Shown piece by piece: positions 8,474-17,447 of a DNA stretch of 64,000 bases. How positions within the stretch are numbered: the first letter of the stretch is position 1; each line of letters begins with the position of its first letter. This DNA comes from Mayamaea pseudoterrestris (Eukaryota > Bacillariophyta > Bacillariophyceae > Sellaphorales > Sellaphoraceae): positions 310,001 to 374,000 of the forward strand of contig BROI01000014.1 in NCBI GenBank assembly GCA_027923505.1, written 5' to 3'. The position numbers and the translations under genes were made by a program. Below the pieces are notes generated by a model. That model ran no database searches. It was not told the DNA's origin and was given only the letters and a program-made list of their open reading frames with translations.

Positions 8474-10090
8474 ATGGTGGCGTATGCTCTCGTAGACAAC
8501 TCAAAGGCGAGCGATGTCGACAGGATTGACTGTGAACCAAACGCCGACGCTCTTGACGAGGAGGACAAGGAAGTTGGTGAACAGCTTGATCCAGCAGACT
8601 CTAAAGGTTTCCTATTCAAGCTAAGCGCAAATGGAACGTTTGATAAGTCTTCGCCGTCACTCGAAGCTTCGTGTCACGACGACAAGCAAAACCCAAGAGC
8701 TGCTTTGGAAAAGCAAACACGAAATTTACAGCTTGCGTTGGCGCCCGTCTTGCTGTTGCTGGTCACCCTGATCGGTATTGCCCTTTACTCGTACGCTTCG
8801 TTTCAAAGCAATGCAAGCAGTTATGGCAACAACAGACAGGAATCTCCGGCTTGTGGTCTTGGAGAAGCACTATTTCCAGAGTACAAGGCATTGAACATGG
8901 ATGAGGCGCTGGGTCTGGACAAACATAATGTGTCAAGTCTTACCATTTCTCTGAGCAAAGATGGCACGATTCTTGCCATTGTCGCTCCCGAATGGAACAA
9001 TAGCGTCCAGCTTACTCGCAAGCTCGGTTCAAGAAAACAAGTGTCCACATATTTTGATGTGCCTCTGAATGCGACAATCACGAGCATGACCTTGTCAGGA
9101 GATGGAACGCACATTGTGGCAGGGGGTGATTCTCACACTGTCCTTGTTGACTTGAAAAAGCAAGCACAAGTAACTTTCGAGGATATCATTGCTAACCGCA
9201 ACATCTCGGCGACTTTTTTCCAGGAACGGTTTATCGTTTCCGATGTGGCCATGAACCATGACGCTACAAGGTTTGCGGTAGCATATGGCACCAATGACAC
9301 TCATGGTGGTGTTTACGGTAGACCGGACGAGCGCGGTGAGTGGGAGTGGGATAACATGACGTCCGCCAAGGTCGTCGTCTTTGAACGAAATGCTTCCAAT
9401 ATTTGGCATTCTACAGAAGGTGGCACAACTTATCAAACTGACAACTTTGGTTTACAGCTCGCCATGTCGAATGACGCCGATCGAATATTTCTGTCTACGG
9501 AGCATGACAATAAAAAACACCAAATGAATTTTATGTTTATAGACAATGGGAGGTGGGGTGGCGGTGGCGACTTTTTCTCGCTTGTGAGAAACAAACAGTG
9601 CAACAACGCGAGGTCCGATGTAGCGGCTTCAAAAGACGGCATCTCTGTCATTGTTGCTGTACAGTGCTGGAATGAAGGGAATGATGGTTTTGTGTATGTG
9701 TACCCACTTGTGGAGGATCCTGCAGCTGAGATAGATTGGGATGCTCCATATTCAGTTAACTTTGGTTTTAATCTCGGATACTACAAATGGAATCGCAAGA
9801 TAAAGCATTTGACACACGACCTCGGTACTAATTCGTTACAGCCAATGAGCGTTATCATGTCTGGTGATGCTGCTTTAACGATATTGGCCATTGACGGAGT
9901 AATACTATCACGGTTCGACGGCGACGTTGCGACTTTGACCGCAGACTCTGAGAGGTCAGTTCCTGTTTCGACGGGTACAGCGCTTTCGATTGCAATCTCT
10001 GACGATGCCAGTGTTATCGTTCTCGCCACCACCGATGCCAAAACTGGAGGAAGTGTTTGTGTTTTGAAACGGAAGCGAAGATGGTTTTGA
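8474..10090 (+). CDS. Type II membrane protein with seven-blade propeller-like ectodomain (copy 2)
   Basis: This is the paralogue of the gene at 6550. The N-termini align (MVAYALVDNS versus MASYSLVDNT), which decides the start at 8474 over an in-frame ATG at 8282. The 538-residue protein has an acidic cytosolic tail, a transmembrane helix near 86-107 and seven propeller-like strand repeats (SKDGTILAIVA, SGDGTHIVAG, NHDATRFAVAYG, SNDADRIFLST, SKDGISVIVAV, SGDAALTILAIDG, SDDASVIVLA). The blocks APEWNNSVQLTRKLGS, YQTDNFGLQLAMS and STEHDNKKHQMNFMF are almost unchanged between copies and probably mark the functional face. Function is unknown. Its stop lies only 10 bp from the stop of the convergent nuclease gene. 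Confidence 0.8.
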   Translation: MVAYALVDNSKASDVDRIDCEPNADALDEEDKEVGEQLDPADSKGFLFKLSANGTFDKSSPSLEASCHDDKQNPRAALEKQTRNLQLALAPVLLLLVTLIGIALYSYASFQSNASSYGNNRQESPACGLGEALFPEYKALNMDEALGLDKHNVSSLTISLSKDGTILAIVAPEWNNSVQLTRKLGSRKQVSTYFDVPLNATITSMTLSGDGTHIVAGGDSHTVLVDLKKQAQVTFEDIIANRNISATFFQERFIVSDVAMNHDATRFAVAYGTNDTHGGVYGRPDERGEWEWDNMTSAKVVVFERNASNIWHSTEGGTTYQTDNFGLQLAMSNDADRIFLSTEHDNKKHQMNFMFIDNGRWGGGGDFFSLVRNKQCNNARSDVAASKDGISVIVAVQCWNEGNDGFVYVYPLVEDPAAEIDWDAPYSVNFGFNLGYYKWNRKIKHLTHDLGTNSLQPMSVIMSGDAALTILAIDGVILSRFDGDVATLTADSERSVPVSTGTALSIAISDDASVIVLATTDAKTGGSVCVLKRKRRWF

Positions 10091-10100
10091 TCGCTCTAAA

Positions 10101-11741
10101 TTAGCAACCTTTAGAATCATTTGACATCCACGATAGAGCTGTATCACATTCTTCCAGCCAAGGACATTTATTAAAAATGAGATGCCATGCTGCTCGAGGC
10201 ACTGTTCCATCATCAGTAGTAAAAGATGACAACAATTGGTACCGCTTGTGATCGTCGCTTCGTATATCGTACACAGCCTCGACCATGGAACGCAAGCGAG
10301 GTAGCACCACCTCGCACCACTGTAACCGATGCTGAAAAATTGGGTCGTCCAGAGAGATTCGACTTATGGACACCGTGAGAGGAGAATACTGTCTAGTTGG
10401 CTTTGTATGACCGCGCACCACGGCGTTTGCTTGCGTTTGTAGCGATTCATCTGTAGCAGTAACTGCTATTTCCACTGACACAACGGCCTGCAGCTCTGTG
10501 GTTTGCTCGACGACGAGAGCGTCGCCAGTGATAGTCACGGGTTGTCCGCTGACAATGTCGTCCTCGCTCGTCACCTCGCTCGATTCGGGCTTTGACACTG
10601 CAAAGCACTCTGTCAATAGTTGCTGTTTCGCTGTAGATGTTTCTTGACTACTTGGTGATGCTGCTGTGTCGTCATTGGTCGCAGTAACCTTCGTGCCTTG
10701 CTGCTCAATCGTAGTCGTCGTTTCTCGTCGCATCACTTGCAGTAAATCTGCATGTTCCGTATCATGCATGAAGCAGTAGGCGACCGTTTGAATTTGCTCG
10801 TACAATGGAGGAACCTTGTGAATGCGATTCATCCGGTGCTTGCATTCCACGACAATGGGTCGAAGGATCCAACTGTCGTCATCTTCATTTTCGGCAGCAG
10901 CATTCTCTGCGAGTTCGTCGCGCAGTCCGTCAATGCTTCCAAGTAGATACAAGAATGGAGGGTCGACCCTGTTTCCTTCATCAACGGCTCCAGTTGCAGG
11001 CGTCTGTCCTTTCTGTTGGTCAAAATCAGATTCGCCGTCATCGTCCGTCAAGTCTATAATCTTTGGTCGTTTTCCTCCGTTGTCGTTACGCTCCTCGTTC
11101 AGTGATTCACTACCCTCTGACCGAGATGCTTGCCGATTGCTACGAAACGCGCAAGTCGCTGGTCCCATTGGTGTCACCGTCGAAACATGATCTTGTTCTA
11201 TTGTTGCAAACGCCCATGATTTCACTTGGGCGTTTCGTTCGCGCACCGGCCAGCCAGTTTGCTGCTCGTAAACATCCAAGGCCGCATCCTCGTGCCACGT
11301 TCCATGCTTGGTGTCGACAGCGCTACGGACTCCTTCCTGCAGTAGCTTGAGCTCAGTTGCCTGCAGCTTTCCAGTCTTTGTGGCTTCCTTGAGCACTTTC
11401 GTCTTGATTACATTCGCTGCTTCCACCGAGTCACTCGTCTTGGTCAATGCTTGTTCGAGCGCTTGTCGAGTGGCCGATCCTGCCTTTTGCGCCACTTGTT
11501 CCAATTGTTGCTGAGGACTGACAATAACTAGTCCCAGTAGCTCCGCGTCTTGCCGCAGCAGCAACTGACCCACCGAGCCTTGGTAGACGAGTTGCTGCAC
11601 GAGTTCTGGGACTTGCTTGTACGGATGAAAACCAACGAGAGCTGCTAAATTTGATACGGATATTCGAAGCGAATGTCGCTGACGCTTGAATGACTCGAGT
11701 TGAGACTCTATGGGGGCTGTCTCGGATGATGGAGGCGCCAT
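10101..11741 (-). CDS. YqaJ/lambda-exonuclease-like PD-(D/E)XK nuclease
   Basis: In 546 residues the core shows HGTWHEDAALDVY (Glu151), LGSIDGLRD (Asp271), VVECKHR (Glu299-x-Lys301) and YEQIQTVAYC (Gln near 316-318). This is the order and spacing of the YqaJ-like PD-(D/E)XK exonuclease fold used in recombination and repair. Between the first helix and the Asp strand is a polar insert of about 60 residues with KRPKIIDLTDDDGE, which combines a basic NLS-like patch with a canonical SUMO-interacting motif (IIDLT plus acidic tail). A conserved-looking N-terminal motif (ISVSNLAALVGFHPYKQ) resembles the start of this family. The ATG at 11741 is preferred. The frame is open to 11942, but the extra text looks random. 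It is inferred to act in nuclear DNA repair. Confidence 0.75.
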   Translation of the reverse strand: MAPPSSETAPIESQLESFKRQRHSLRISVSNLAALVGFHPYKQVPELVQQLVYQGSVGQLLLRQDAELLGLVIVSPQQQLEQVAQKAGSATRQALEQALTKTSDSVEAANVIKTKVLKEATKTGKLQATELKLLQEGVRSAVDTKHGTWHEDAALDVYEQQTGWPVRERNAQVKSWAFATIEQDHVSTVTPMGPATCAFRSNRQASRSEGSESLNEERNDNGGKRPKIIDLTDDDGESDFDQQKGQTPATGAVDEGNRVDPPFLYLLGSIDGLRDELAENAAAENEDDDSWILRPIVVECKHRMNRIHKVPPLYEQIQTVAYCFMHDTEHADLLQVMRRETTTTIEQQGTKVTATNDDTAASPSSQETSTAKQQLLTECFAVSKPESSEVTSEDDIVSGQPVTITGDALVVEQTTELQAVVSVEIAVTATDESLQTQANAVVRGHTKPTRQYSPLTVSISRISLDDPIFQHRLQWCEVVLPRLRSMVEAVYDIRSDDHKRYQLLSSFTTDDGTVPRAAWHLIFNKCPWLEECDTALSWMSNDSKGC

Positions 11742-12183
11742 GGTGATCTGCAACCAATTATGATGGCCGCGTTGATTTCTGGTCGCAGTCAGACCGTATC
11801 TTTTAGTACCGCTACGATACTTAACTACTTCGTTTTGGTCAATATACTTTTGTACTTGCCATGCATTCACAACATCCCAAATGCTCCTTAACCTTACAAC
11901 GATTATATTCTTGGCAAAGGCTACATTTATAAGACGTTGCAATATGCTTATTGAGGCAAAGAAGTGAAAACTGTCAACGTTTCCGGCCTGCCTGCTTGGC
12001 TGTCCACGAATAGCTATGGAGCTCGTATATTCGTCCGAGATACAATAGTGACCAACTAGCTCTTCAATTCAGCAAGCAAGCCTCGCGACAAACTGAACAT
12101 TATTTCAATGCTCCTCCGCTTCCGATAATTTCGACGAAGTAAGACCAAACAAAGAACCAATTCACAATTTTCCGGTAAGCACA
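11742..12183. other. Intergenic spacer
   Basis: The spacer separates the nuclease start from the methyltransferase stop, both on the minus strand. I see no gene, repeat or RNA in it. It should hold the nuclease promoter. Confidence 0.5.
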
Positions 12184-13506
12184 TCACAATTCATCATGAC
12201 TCTGGCGGAGCACGAATCCATACAAGCTTCCTTTCACCTCTTCTCCCTTCTCCATTCTCGGAACGATATCTTGATAGAAAGCCAAATCATAGCCCGCTCG
12301 TGTTGCCATGGCAACGACATGCTCCTTTGTATGAGCAAACCGTCCAGACGTCATGAGTCGCCACCCTTGCGGAGCTTCCTCTCGAGTGGCTCGTTCGCAT
12401 GAGAAAATTAAATGAGATCCTGGCGTTGATAGACTTGCAAAAGTTGCAAGAATATGCTCGAGTGAACCAAAATACACAAGGACGTCCGCGGCAACAATGA
12501 GATCGAATCCAGGTAGATTGTTGGGCATGGTGCGAAGCGTGTTGTCAAGAGTCATATCGTCAAGATCCAGTGACAAGAGCTTATCATATAACGGGCGAGC
12601 ATCGTCGTCGTCCTCGGGCACCCCGTTTCGCATTGTCACGTCAGCGCCGCATCCAATTAGCCTCGTGCAATTGGCGGCAATCTCCAGCATCTTTTGCGAA
12701 ACGTCAACACCAATCAACGCATCAGATACCAAAGGGCGCAAGTACCGTCCCACCAAGCCTGTTCCGCATCCGGCGTCCAGCGCGGCCGTGTACTGCTTGC
12801 CGCTGTTTTGCTCGTCCATCATTGTCGTGGCAGCATGGCCCACGAGCTGCGGCACGTTGTACTGAAGCTGGCCGAGCTTTTCGTCAAACGAGTCGGCGAA
12901 ACTATCGAAAAGCTCCGCAACAAATTCCTTGGGCTTGCGCTTGTGTCCGGAACCACTGATTTCTGTAAGGCTGTCGAGGAGTTTCGAGGCTTGGGCGTTG
13001 GATGCATCGAGCGAGACGGCATTTCGAAGCGAGTTTTCGGCATTCTCAAGACACAGAGCGTTTGACGCTGGTTGATCCTGTGTTTTATCAATGGATTCTG
13101 CTCCGATGAGTAGCGTATGCGGATCTAAAGCAAGTTGAATGCAATCTTTCGGTGAAAGCCATGACAATGTCTTGCCGTATGCTTCATAAAGCTTGGAGAG
13201 CGCTTGGTCTCGTTCCGTATCGCTGTGATCATGACCATTGAATATATGCCGCTCGATAGTAAGAATGCTTTCCTCAATTCCTCCTATAACTTCTAGTCGA
13301 TTCTCAGACTCGGCAAACTGATTAACAAGCATGTCAGCTAGCTCCAGCCAAGGGTCCCAGTTTCGTCGTCGACCGTCGCTCTGCCATTGAGCGGTAGCTC
13401 TACGAAGCAGTGTCTCCGGAGATTCTCCTTCTTCGTGACAGCGCACATATCTAAAACATATGGAAGGTACGGTGAGACATAAAATTGCTGTTGCTAAAGG
13501 TCTCAT
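12184..13506 (-). CDS. TPR-type SAM methyltransferase (COG4976-like), secretory or organelle N-terminus
   Basis: The 440-residue protein opens with a hydrophobic signal-like segment (LATAILCLTVPSICF). A helical region follows, containing an amphipathic repeat (LRNAVSLDASNAQASKLLDSL) that resembles a TPR. After KEFVAELFDSFADSFDEKL comes motif I, ALDAGCGTGLVGRYL, at residues 242-256, then GVDVSQKMLEIA. The segment 'F...FD..A..FD..L' directly before the Rossmann core is typical of the bacterial TPR-methyltransferase group COG4976. The FDLIVAADVLVYFG segment fits motif IV. The substrate is unknown, and compartment (ER, plastid or mitochondrion) is an inference from the N-terminus. It is divergent from the BTB gene, 272 bp apart. 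Confidence 0.8.
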   Translation of the reverse strand: MRPLATAILCLTVPSICFRYVRCHEEGESPETLLRRATAQWQSDGRRRNWDPWLELADMLVNQFAESENRLEVIGGIEESILTIERHIFNGHDHSDTERDQALSKLYEAYGKTLSWLSPKDCIQLALDPHTLLIGAESIDKTQDQPASNALCLENAENSLRNAVSLDASNAQASKLLDSLTEISGSGHKRKPKEFVAELFDSFADSFDEKLGQLQYNVPQLVGHAATTMMDEQNSGKQYTAALDAGCGTGLVGRYLRPLVSDALIGVDVSQKMLEIAANCTRLIGCGADVTMRNGVPEDDDDARPLYDKLLSLDLDDMTLDNTLRTMPNNLPGFDLIVAADVLVYFGSLEHILATFASLSTPGSHLIFSCERATREEAPQGWRLMTSGRFAHTKEHVVAMATRAGYDLAFYQDIVPRMEKGEEVKGSLYGFVLRQSHDEL

Positions 13507-13712
13507 TCTTAACAGTGTTGCGATGAAGGATGATGCGTGCTGTGGCTTGGCATGAATCGAAGAAACGACGCGTCGCGATGATGTTCAGTACCGGAGCGAC
13601 TATATCTTGCCCGGCTGGCGCGCGCTTCCCCACAAATTCTGTGGGACGCCATGGCGCAACGGTCCATTTTGGACGATTTAGGCCGCCCATCAACATTGTT
13701 TCATCGTCAAAT

Positions 13713-13718
13713 CACGTG
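13713..13718. promoter_or_regulatory. CACGTG box in divergent promoter
   Basis: A CACGTG core, followed about 10 bp later by ATGATGTCAT (bZIP/CRE-like), lies in the 272-bp space between the divergent methyltransferase and BTB genes. A regulatory role is inferred from position and the known bZIP/bHLH preference. Confidence 0.3.
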
Positions 13719-13778
13719 CGGAGGAGCATGATGTCATGCCCAGTGACCAACTTTTTAGTTTCTTCGTGAACATTCACC

Positions 13779-15005
13779 ATGAACACCATGCGACTGCTGC
13801 ATCTCGTTTCGTCGTTCCTGCTGCTTGCAGCGTCGCCCTCGATTTCTGCCGCTGTCCAAATCATTGAGGATGAAGCACCTTCCGAGGACGAAACCGTTAC
13901 ACAACTTGACTGGAGGCTCGATCCCAAACTAAGCTACAGTGACTATGCATTGGAGATAATCTCGGTTTCTGAAGGCGCAAATGCTGGTGCTCGCAAGAAG
14001 CGCCGCACATTGTATAATGTTCACAAAAACATTCTCAGCGTAGGCGTCAAAAAGAGCGACTACTTTGCCAAACTCTTTCAACAAAAGAGTCCCGAACCAA
14101 CCCCGATAGAGCTTCCAAAACTAGCAGCTGATCGAGTTCCCATCATGCTCGACTACATTTATGGCTTAAACGGTGGAGATCCCCTCCAACTCACGACAGA
14201 AACTGCTTCAGCTTTGTATTACCTTGGTGAAGTCTTTCAAGTTCGGAAACTTGTATGGGAAGCAAGGAACTTTTGGCAGAAGAATTTGCTAGAGAACAGT
14301 GCCAATTACCTCATCTACTATGAACATGCCAAATTACTTGGCCTTGAACCCATTCTCCAAGCAGTTGCCCGCGTCCGTGCCTTTCAATTGCTCCAGCGAC
14401 AGACACCGGAAAAAATCATGCAAATGGCCAATCCAGAGTTTTGGCTGCAAGTCTTGCAGATTACCTTGACGGAGAGTGACGGAATCTTCATGTCAAACGC
14501 AGTTTCACTGCACGCTAGTACGCTAACGGCTCGCATTTGCAGTCGAAGTCGCGACATGGATGAACAATTGTTTCTGCAAATTACCGATGCCAAGTACTTG
14601 CCCCGCTTGGATCCCCAAGCCGCAAGAACCTTGTTGGAACTTGAAGAGATTATAGTCAAGTCGAAAAAGCCCGACAAACTAACATCGTTGCAGGATCGCT
14701 GCATGGATGCACTGACGGATGCTTGGCAAGCCGGCACGTGGACGTCGGAAGCCTTTCTCAAGACGAGGAGTCCGTTGTTGCTTCGCGAATTGCTGACGCG
14801 ATCCTTGGCCAAGGCACGCTTGGCACTGGTGCAGCAGGAGAAGCAAACGACGGAAGCGTTAACGGCTGGTCGTCGCCAGCAAATCATCATGGAGAAGGAA
14901 CTACGTATTGCCAAGGATGTACAATCTGATTTGGAGCGGCAATTGAGTGAAAGCAAGCGAGTGCAACGGAAACTGGCAGCAGGAGTGATTGCGCCAGACT
15001 TATGA
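13779..15005 (+). CDS. BTB/POZ protein with N-terminal signal peptide; possible TGA read-through
   Basis: The 408-residue protein begins with a typical signal peptide (MRLLHLVSSFLLLAASPSISA; Met4 at 13788 is an alternative start). A BTB/POZ domain follows at roughly residues 45-170: YNVHKNILSVGVKKSDYFAKLF, then LPKLAADRVPIMLDYIYG. A BACK-like helical region and a C-terminal coiled coil complete it. BTB proteins are normally cytosolic or nuclear adaptors for CUL3 ligases, so the signal peptide is unusual. The frame continues for 59 more codons past the TGA at 15003-15005, to a TAA at 15183-15185, with coding-like text such as LVADADALLKQVADEQQEI. Possible causes are a selenocysteine codon, programmed read-through, a recent nonsense mutation or a sequence error. 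Confidence 0.8.
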   Translation: MNTMRLLHLVSSFLLLAASPSISAAVQIIEDEAPSEDETVTQLDWRLDPKLSYSDYALEIISVSEGANAGARKKRRTLYNVHKNILSVGVKKSDYFAKLFQQKSPEPTPIELPKLAADRVPIMLDYIYGLNGGDPLQLTTETASALYYLGEVFQVRKLVWEARNFWQKNLLENSANYLIYYEHAKLLGLEPILQAVARVRAFQLLQRQTPEKIMQMANPEFWLQVLQITLTESDGIFMSNAVSLHASTLTARICSRSRDMDEQLFLQITDAKYLPRLDPQAARTLLELEEIIVKSKKPDKLTSLQDRCMDALTDAWQAGTWTSEAFLKTRSPLLLRELLTRSLAKARLALVQQEKQTTEALTAGRRQQIIMEKELRIAKDVQSDLERQLSESKRVQRKLAAGVIAPDL

Positions 15006-15185
15006 AGCCAATCCACAAGGGCTGTCTCTGCGGTCGAAAGTCGACAAGATGCGGCAATAGACAGTCCTTGTGGTAAATCAGAAACGAGAATCTCAAGTCT
15101 GGTCGCTGATGCCGATGCTTTGCTGAAGCAGGTGGCTGACGAACAACAAGAGATATCGTTGGGCCTTTGTATTCCAGCAAAATAA

Positions 15186-15739
15186 TTGTAACCTGCTAAC
15201 TTTGAATATCCAATTACTTACAATATATCAGGGTTTGCGTTTTTGATTATATAGCCCGCCAAGATCCAGAAAGAAAACCTCGGTTAAAGAAACTGTTGAA
15301 TGACTTTAGTAAGGTTCACCGAGGTGAGACTGGCGTGGATGTCTTCGAATCTTACCACATTGCGGAGAATGGGCTTGGGTAGTTTGTTAATGTGTACTTT
15401 AGCCTAAAATTAGAGCTTACAAAGCACTTGCTTTCCGTCATTGCAAAGCCAATTTTTTTGCCGCCTAGTTTGTGTACCGGAGCGACGTGCCAAGAAACGC
15501 GGCACATCCCATTGCTCTCATCACAATGGGGTCCGCTGCGCTGCGTTGCGTCGCATCTATCTGTAGTCAATTCTTCACATCAACTCATACTGTACCTGTG
15601 TTCATTTGATTACTCTATCCTTCATAAATCAGCATTCACCGTGCAGTGCAGACGATCTGTAATTCTGTCATCTGAAGACTCAGTCATCCAGCAGCAGCAA
15701 AGTTGTTCATTTTCATTGTGTTCGTCGCTTTGAAACGTA
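15186..15739. other. Intergenic spacer
   Basis: I see no gene here. The right end should carry the promoter of the low-complexity gene. I looked for a selenocysteine insertion element downstream of the BTB frame and found nothing convincing by eye. Confidence 0.4.
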
Positions 15740-17260
15740 ATGGACAATAATGACAAGTTTAACGATCAGCAGCAGCAGCAGCAGCAGCAAGACAGTTCAA
15801 TAGCAATAGATGCTTCCAGTGAGGTTGCTTTGCCCAAGGAGCAGCAGCAATACGCTCCAGGGACACACGTTTTCAATAGCACAACTGAGGATGAGCAGCT
15901 GCTTAAGAAGGACAAGGACCGCGCGGCAGCTAAAACTCCGGCGCTTACAAAACAAGATCCCATTGTAACCAATAATTGCAGCACGAACGACGTTCATAAA
16001 GCTACAGTAGGCGCTTCAGGTTCAGTTGTGGAAGCTGCTCCCCAGACGGCAGCTGCTGCAAGTCCAAGCAAAGGAAATTCAAAGACAGACTATGCCACTC
16101 CCTTGGAAATGTTACGAAAGATTCAAATTGTAAACTTGGTTTGTGCAGAAACCATGCCTGTCTTTAAAGACAAGACGCTTCCCATTCCAGTTCCCAAAAT
16201 TGTAGAAGCTCCTGCCACTCGAAACGCTGCGAATCTTTCGATGCCCCGTCGCCGCAAATACTCCAAGCGACACATTGATCCGCTATCAGCTGGATATTCA
16301 ACGATGAATGAAAAGCGATTAAAGACTTTACCAGCAACAACGACGACAACTTCCAATCTCGCTTCCACTCCAGTCCGAGCCAATACAACGGCGGCACGCG
16401 CCGCCAAGGGGCCGGAGAAGCAAACTGCTCTCGAAGTCTTGTTTCTGGAAAAGTACGGGCCCTACTTGACCTACAACTGGGACGAACTACAGCTCGGAAC
16501 TGTCAATGGATCTGTGGCGTGGAACCAAGCATTAAAGGAAAAGTTGCGTAATGATCCTTCATTGAAGAGTGTTCCGCAAATGACACCGGTGGATGCGCTG
16601 CAGTGGGTGCAGCGACTGCAAATGCAGTTTGATACGATACCTCCTTGTGAAGCGTCGGATTTGAGAAAACTGGTGGCAAACTACAAATGGGTCAACGAGC
16701 GAGAGTTATTCAAGGAAGCGGCGGCAGCCAAGAATAGTGCAAAGGGCGCGAGCGACAAGCAGGGAGCAAGTAATTCTCATAAACAAGCTGCGGCAAAGTT
16801 GGCGGCAAACTACAAGTGGGTCAATGAGCGAGAGTTATTCAAGGAAGCGGCAGCAGCCGAGAATAGTGCCAAGGGCGCGAGCGACAAGCAGGGAGCGACT
16901 AAATCTCATAAACAAGCTGCGGCAAAGTTGGCGGCGCGAACGAGTGGTGTATTGCCAGCGGTCGCAGCATTTGTTGCGAAATCGAAGGCTGCTGCCAGTC
17001 AGCAGCCGACTCCTGCAGCAGTCAAGCCAGTAGCAGCAGAAGACAAGTTTATGAGACTTGTCTCTCGCGCGTTTCAGGATTGCTTGCTGCAGGACGTTAC
17101 CGACTTTCGCCCAGAGTACCAATGTATGCGTCCGTCGGATCTGATTGAGCGCATGAGAATGGTGGAGCAACGAGCGGCGGCGCTGCATGAGCGAGGCCTA
17201 AAGGCAACTCGTGAAAGCCACAACATTGGACTATGGGAAGAGGTTGGTCACAAAATATAG
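15740..17260 (+). CDS. Low-complexity protein with poly-Gln tract and internal 43-residue duplication
   Basis: The 506-residue protein has no recognised family. A poly-Gln run coded by a CAG tract lies at residues 10-18. A basic patch (RRRKYSKRH) follows and could act in nuclear entry. A more ordered region centres on LEVLFLEKYGPYLTYNWDELQLG. Residues 311-397 are two nearly identical 43-residue units (ANYKWVNERELFKEAAAA, then KGASDKQGA and HKQAAAKLA). The C-terminal segment (FMRLVSRAFQDCLLQDVTDF, then PSDLIERMRMVEQRAAALHE) looks helical. No signal peptide or membrane segment is seen. A nuclear or chromatin-linked role is only a guess. Confidence 0.7.
   Translation: MDNNDKFNDQQQQQQQQDSSIAIDASSEVALPKEQQQYAPGTHVFNSTTEDEQLLKKDKDRAAAKTPALTKQDPIVTNNCSTNDVHKATVGASGSVVEAAPQTAAAASPSKGNSKTDYATPLEMLRKIQIVNLVCAETMPVFKDKTLPIPVPKIVEAPATRNAANLSMPRRRKYSKRHIDPLSAGYSTMNEKRLKTLPATTTTTSNLASTPVRANTTAARAAKGPEKQTALEVLFLEKYGPYLTYNWDELQLGTVNGSVAWNQALKEKLRNDPSLKSVPQMTPVDALQWVQRLQMQFDTIPPCEASDLRKLVANYKWVNERELFKEAAAAKNSAKGASDKQGASNSHKQAAAKLAANYKWVNERELFKEAAAAENSAKGASDKQGATKSHKQAAAKLAARTSGVLPAVAAFVAKSKAAASQQPTPAAVKPVAAEDKFMRLVSRAFQDCLLQDVTDFRPEYQCMRPSDLIERMRMVEQRAAALHERGLKATRESHNIGLWEEVGHKI
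15768..15790 (+). repeat. CAG trinucleotide tract
   Basis: A CAG/CAA run codes for poly-Gln near the N-terminus of the low-complexity protein. Such tracts are prone to length change. Confidence 0.8.
16672..16929 (+). repeat. 129-bp in-frame tandem duplication
   Basis: Two direct units (16672-16800 and 16801-16929) differ at only a few positions. The period of 129 bp is exactly 43 codons. High identity suggests a recent duplication or ongoing homogenisation. Confidence 0.9.
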
Positions 17261-17447
17261 TGATGACTTTACAGGTTTACACACTTTCGATTGTAAATGT
17301 TACTAGCGGTTTAATAAGATCAAGTAGAAGCGATGACGGCAGCGCTTGCGCCGCCAGTCTTCCCGGTTTCCATCTTTTTAAATTAGATACCGGTAGGCAT
17401 CACCGCTCTTGAACTTGATATTTATATGCACAAAATGATCAGTTTCG

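Noticed and set aside
10101-11741. Nuclease gene as part of a viral insertion
   Set aside because: YqaJ-like enzymes occur in phages, but no other viral gene flanks it, and its neighbours and composition look like ordinary host sequence.
15186-15400. Possible SECIS element after the BTB frame
   Set aside because: ATGA and GA-type strings near 15298-15335 do not assemble into a convincing SECIS by eye.
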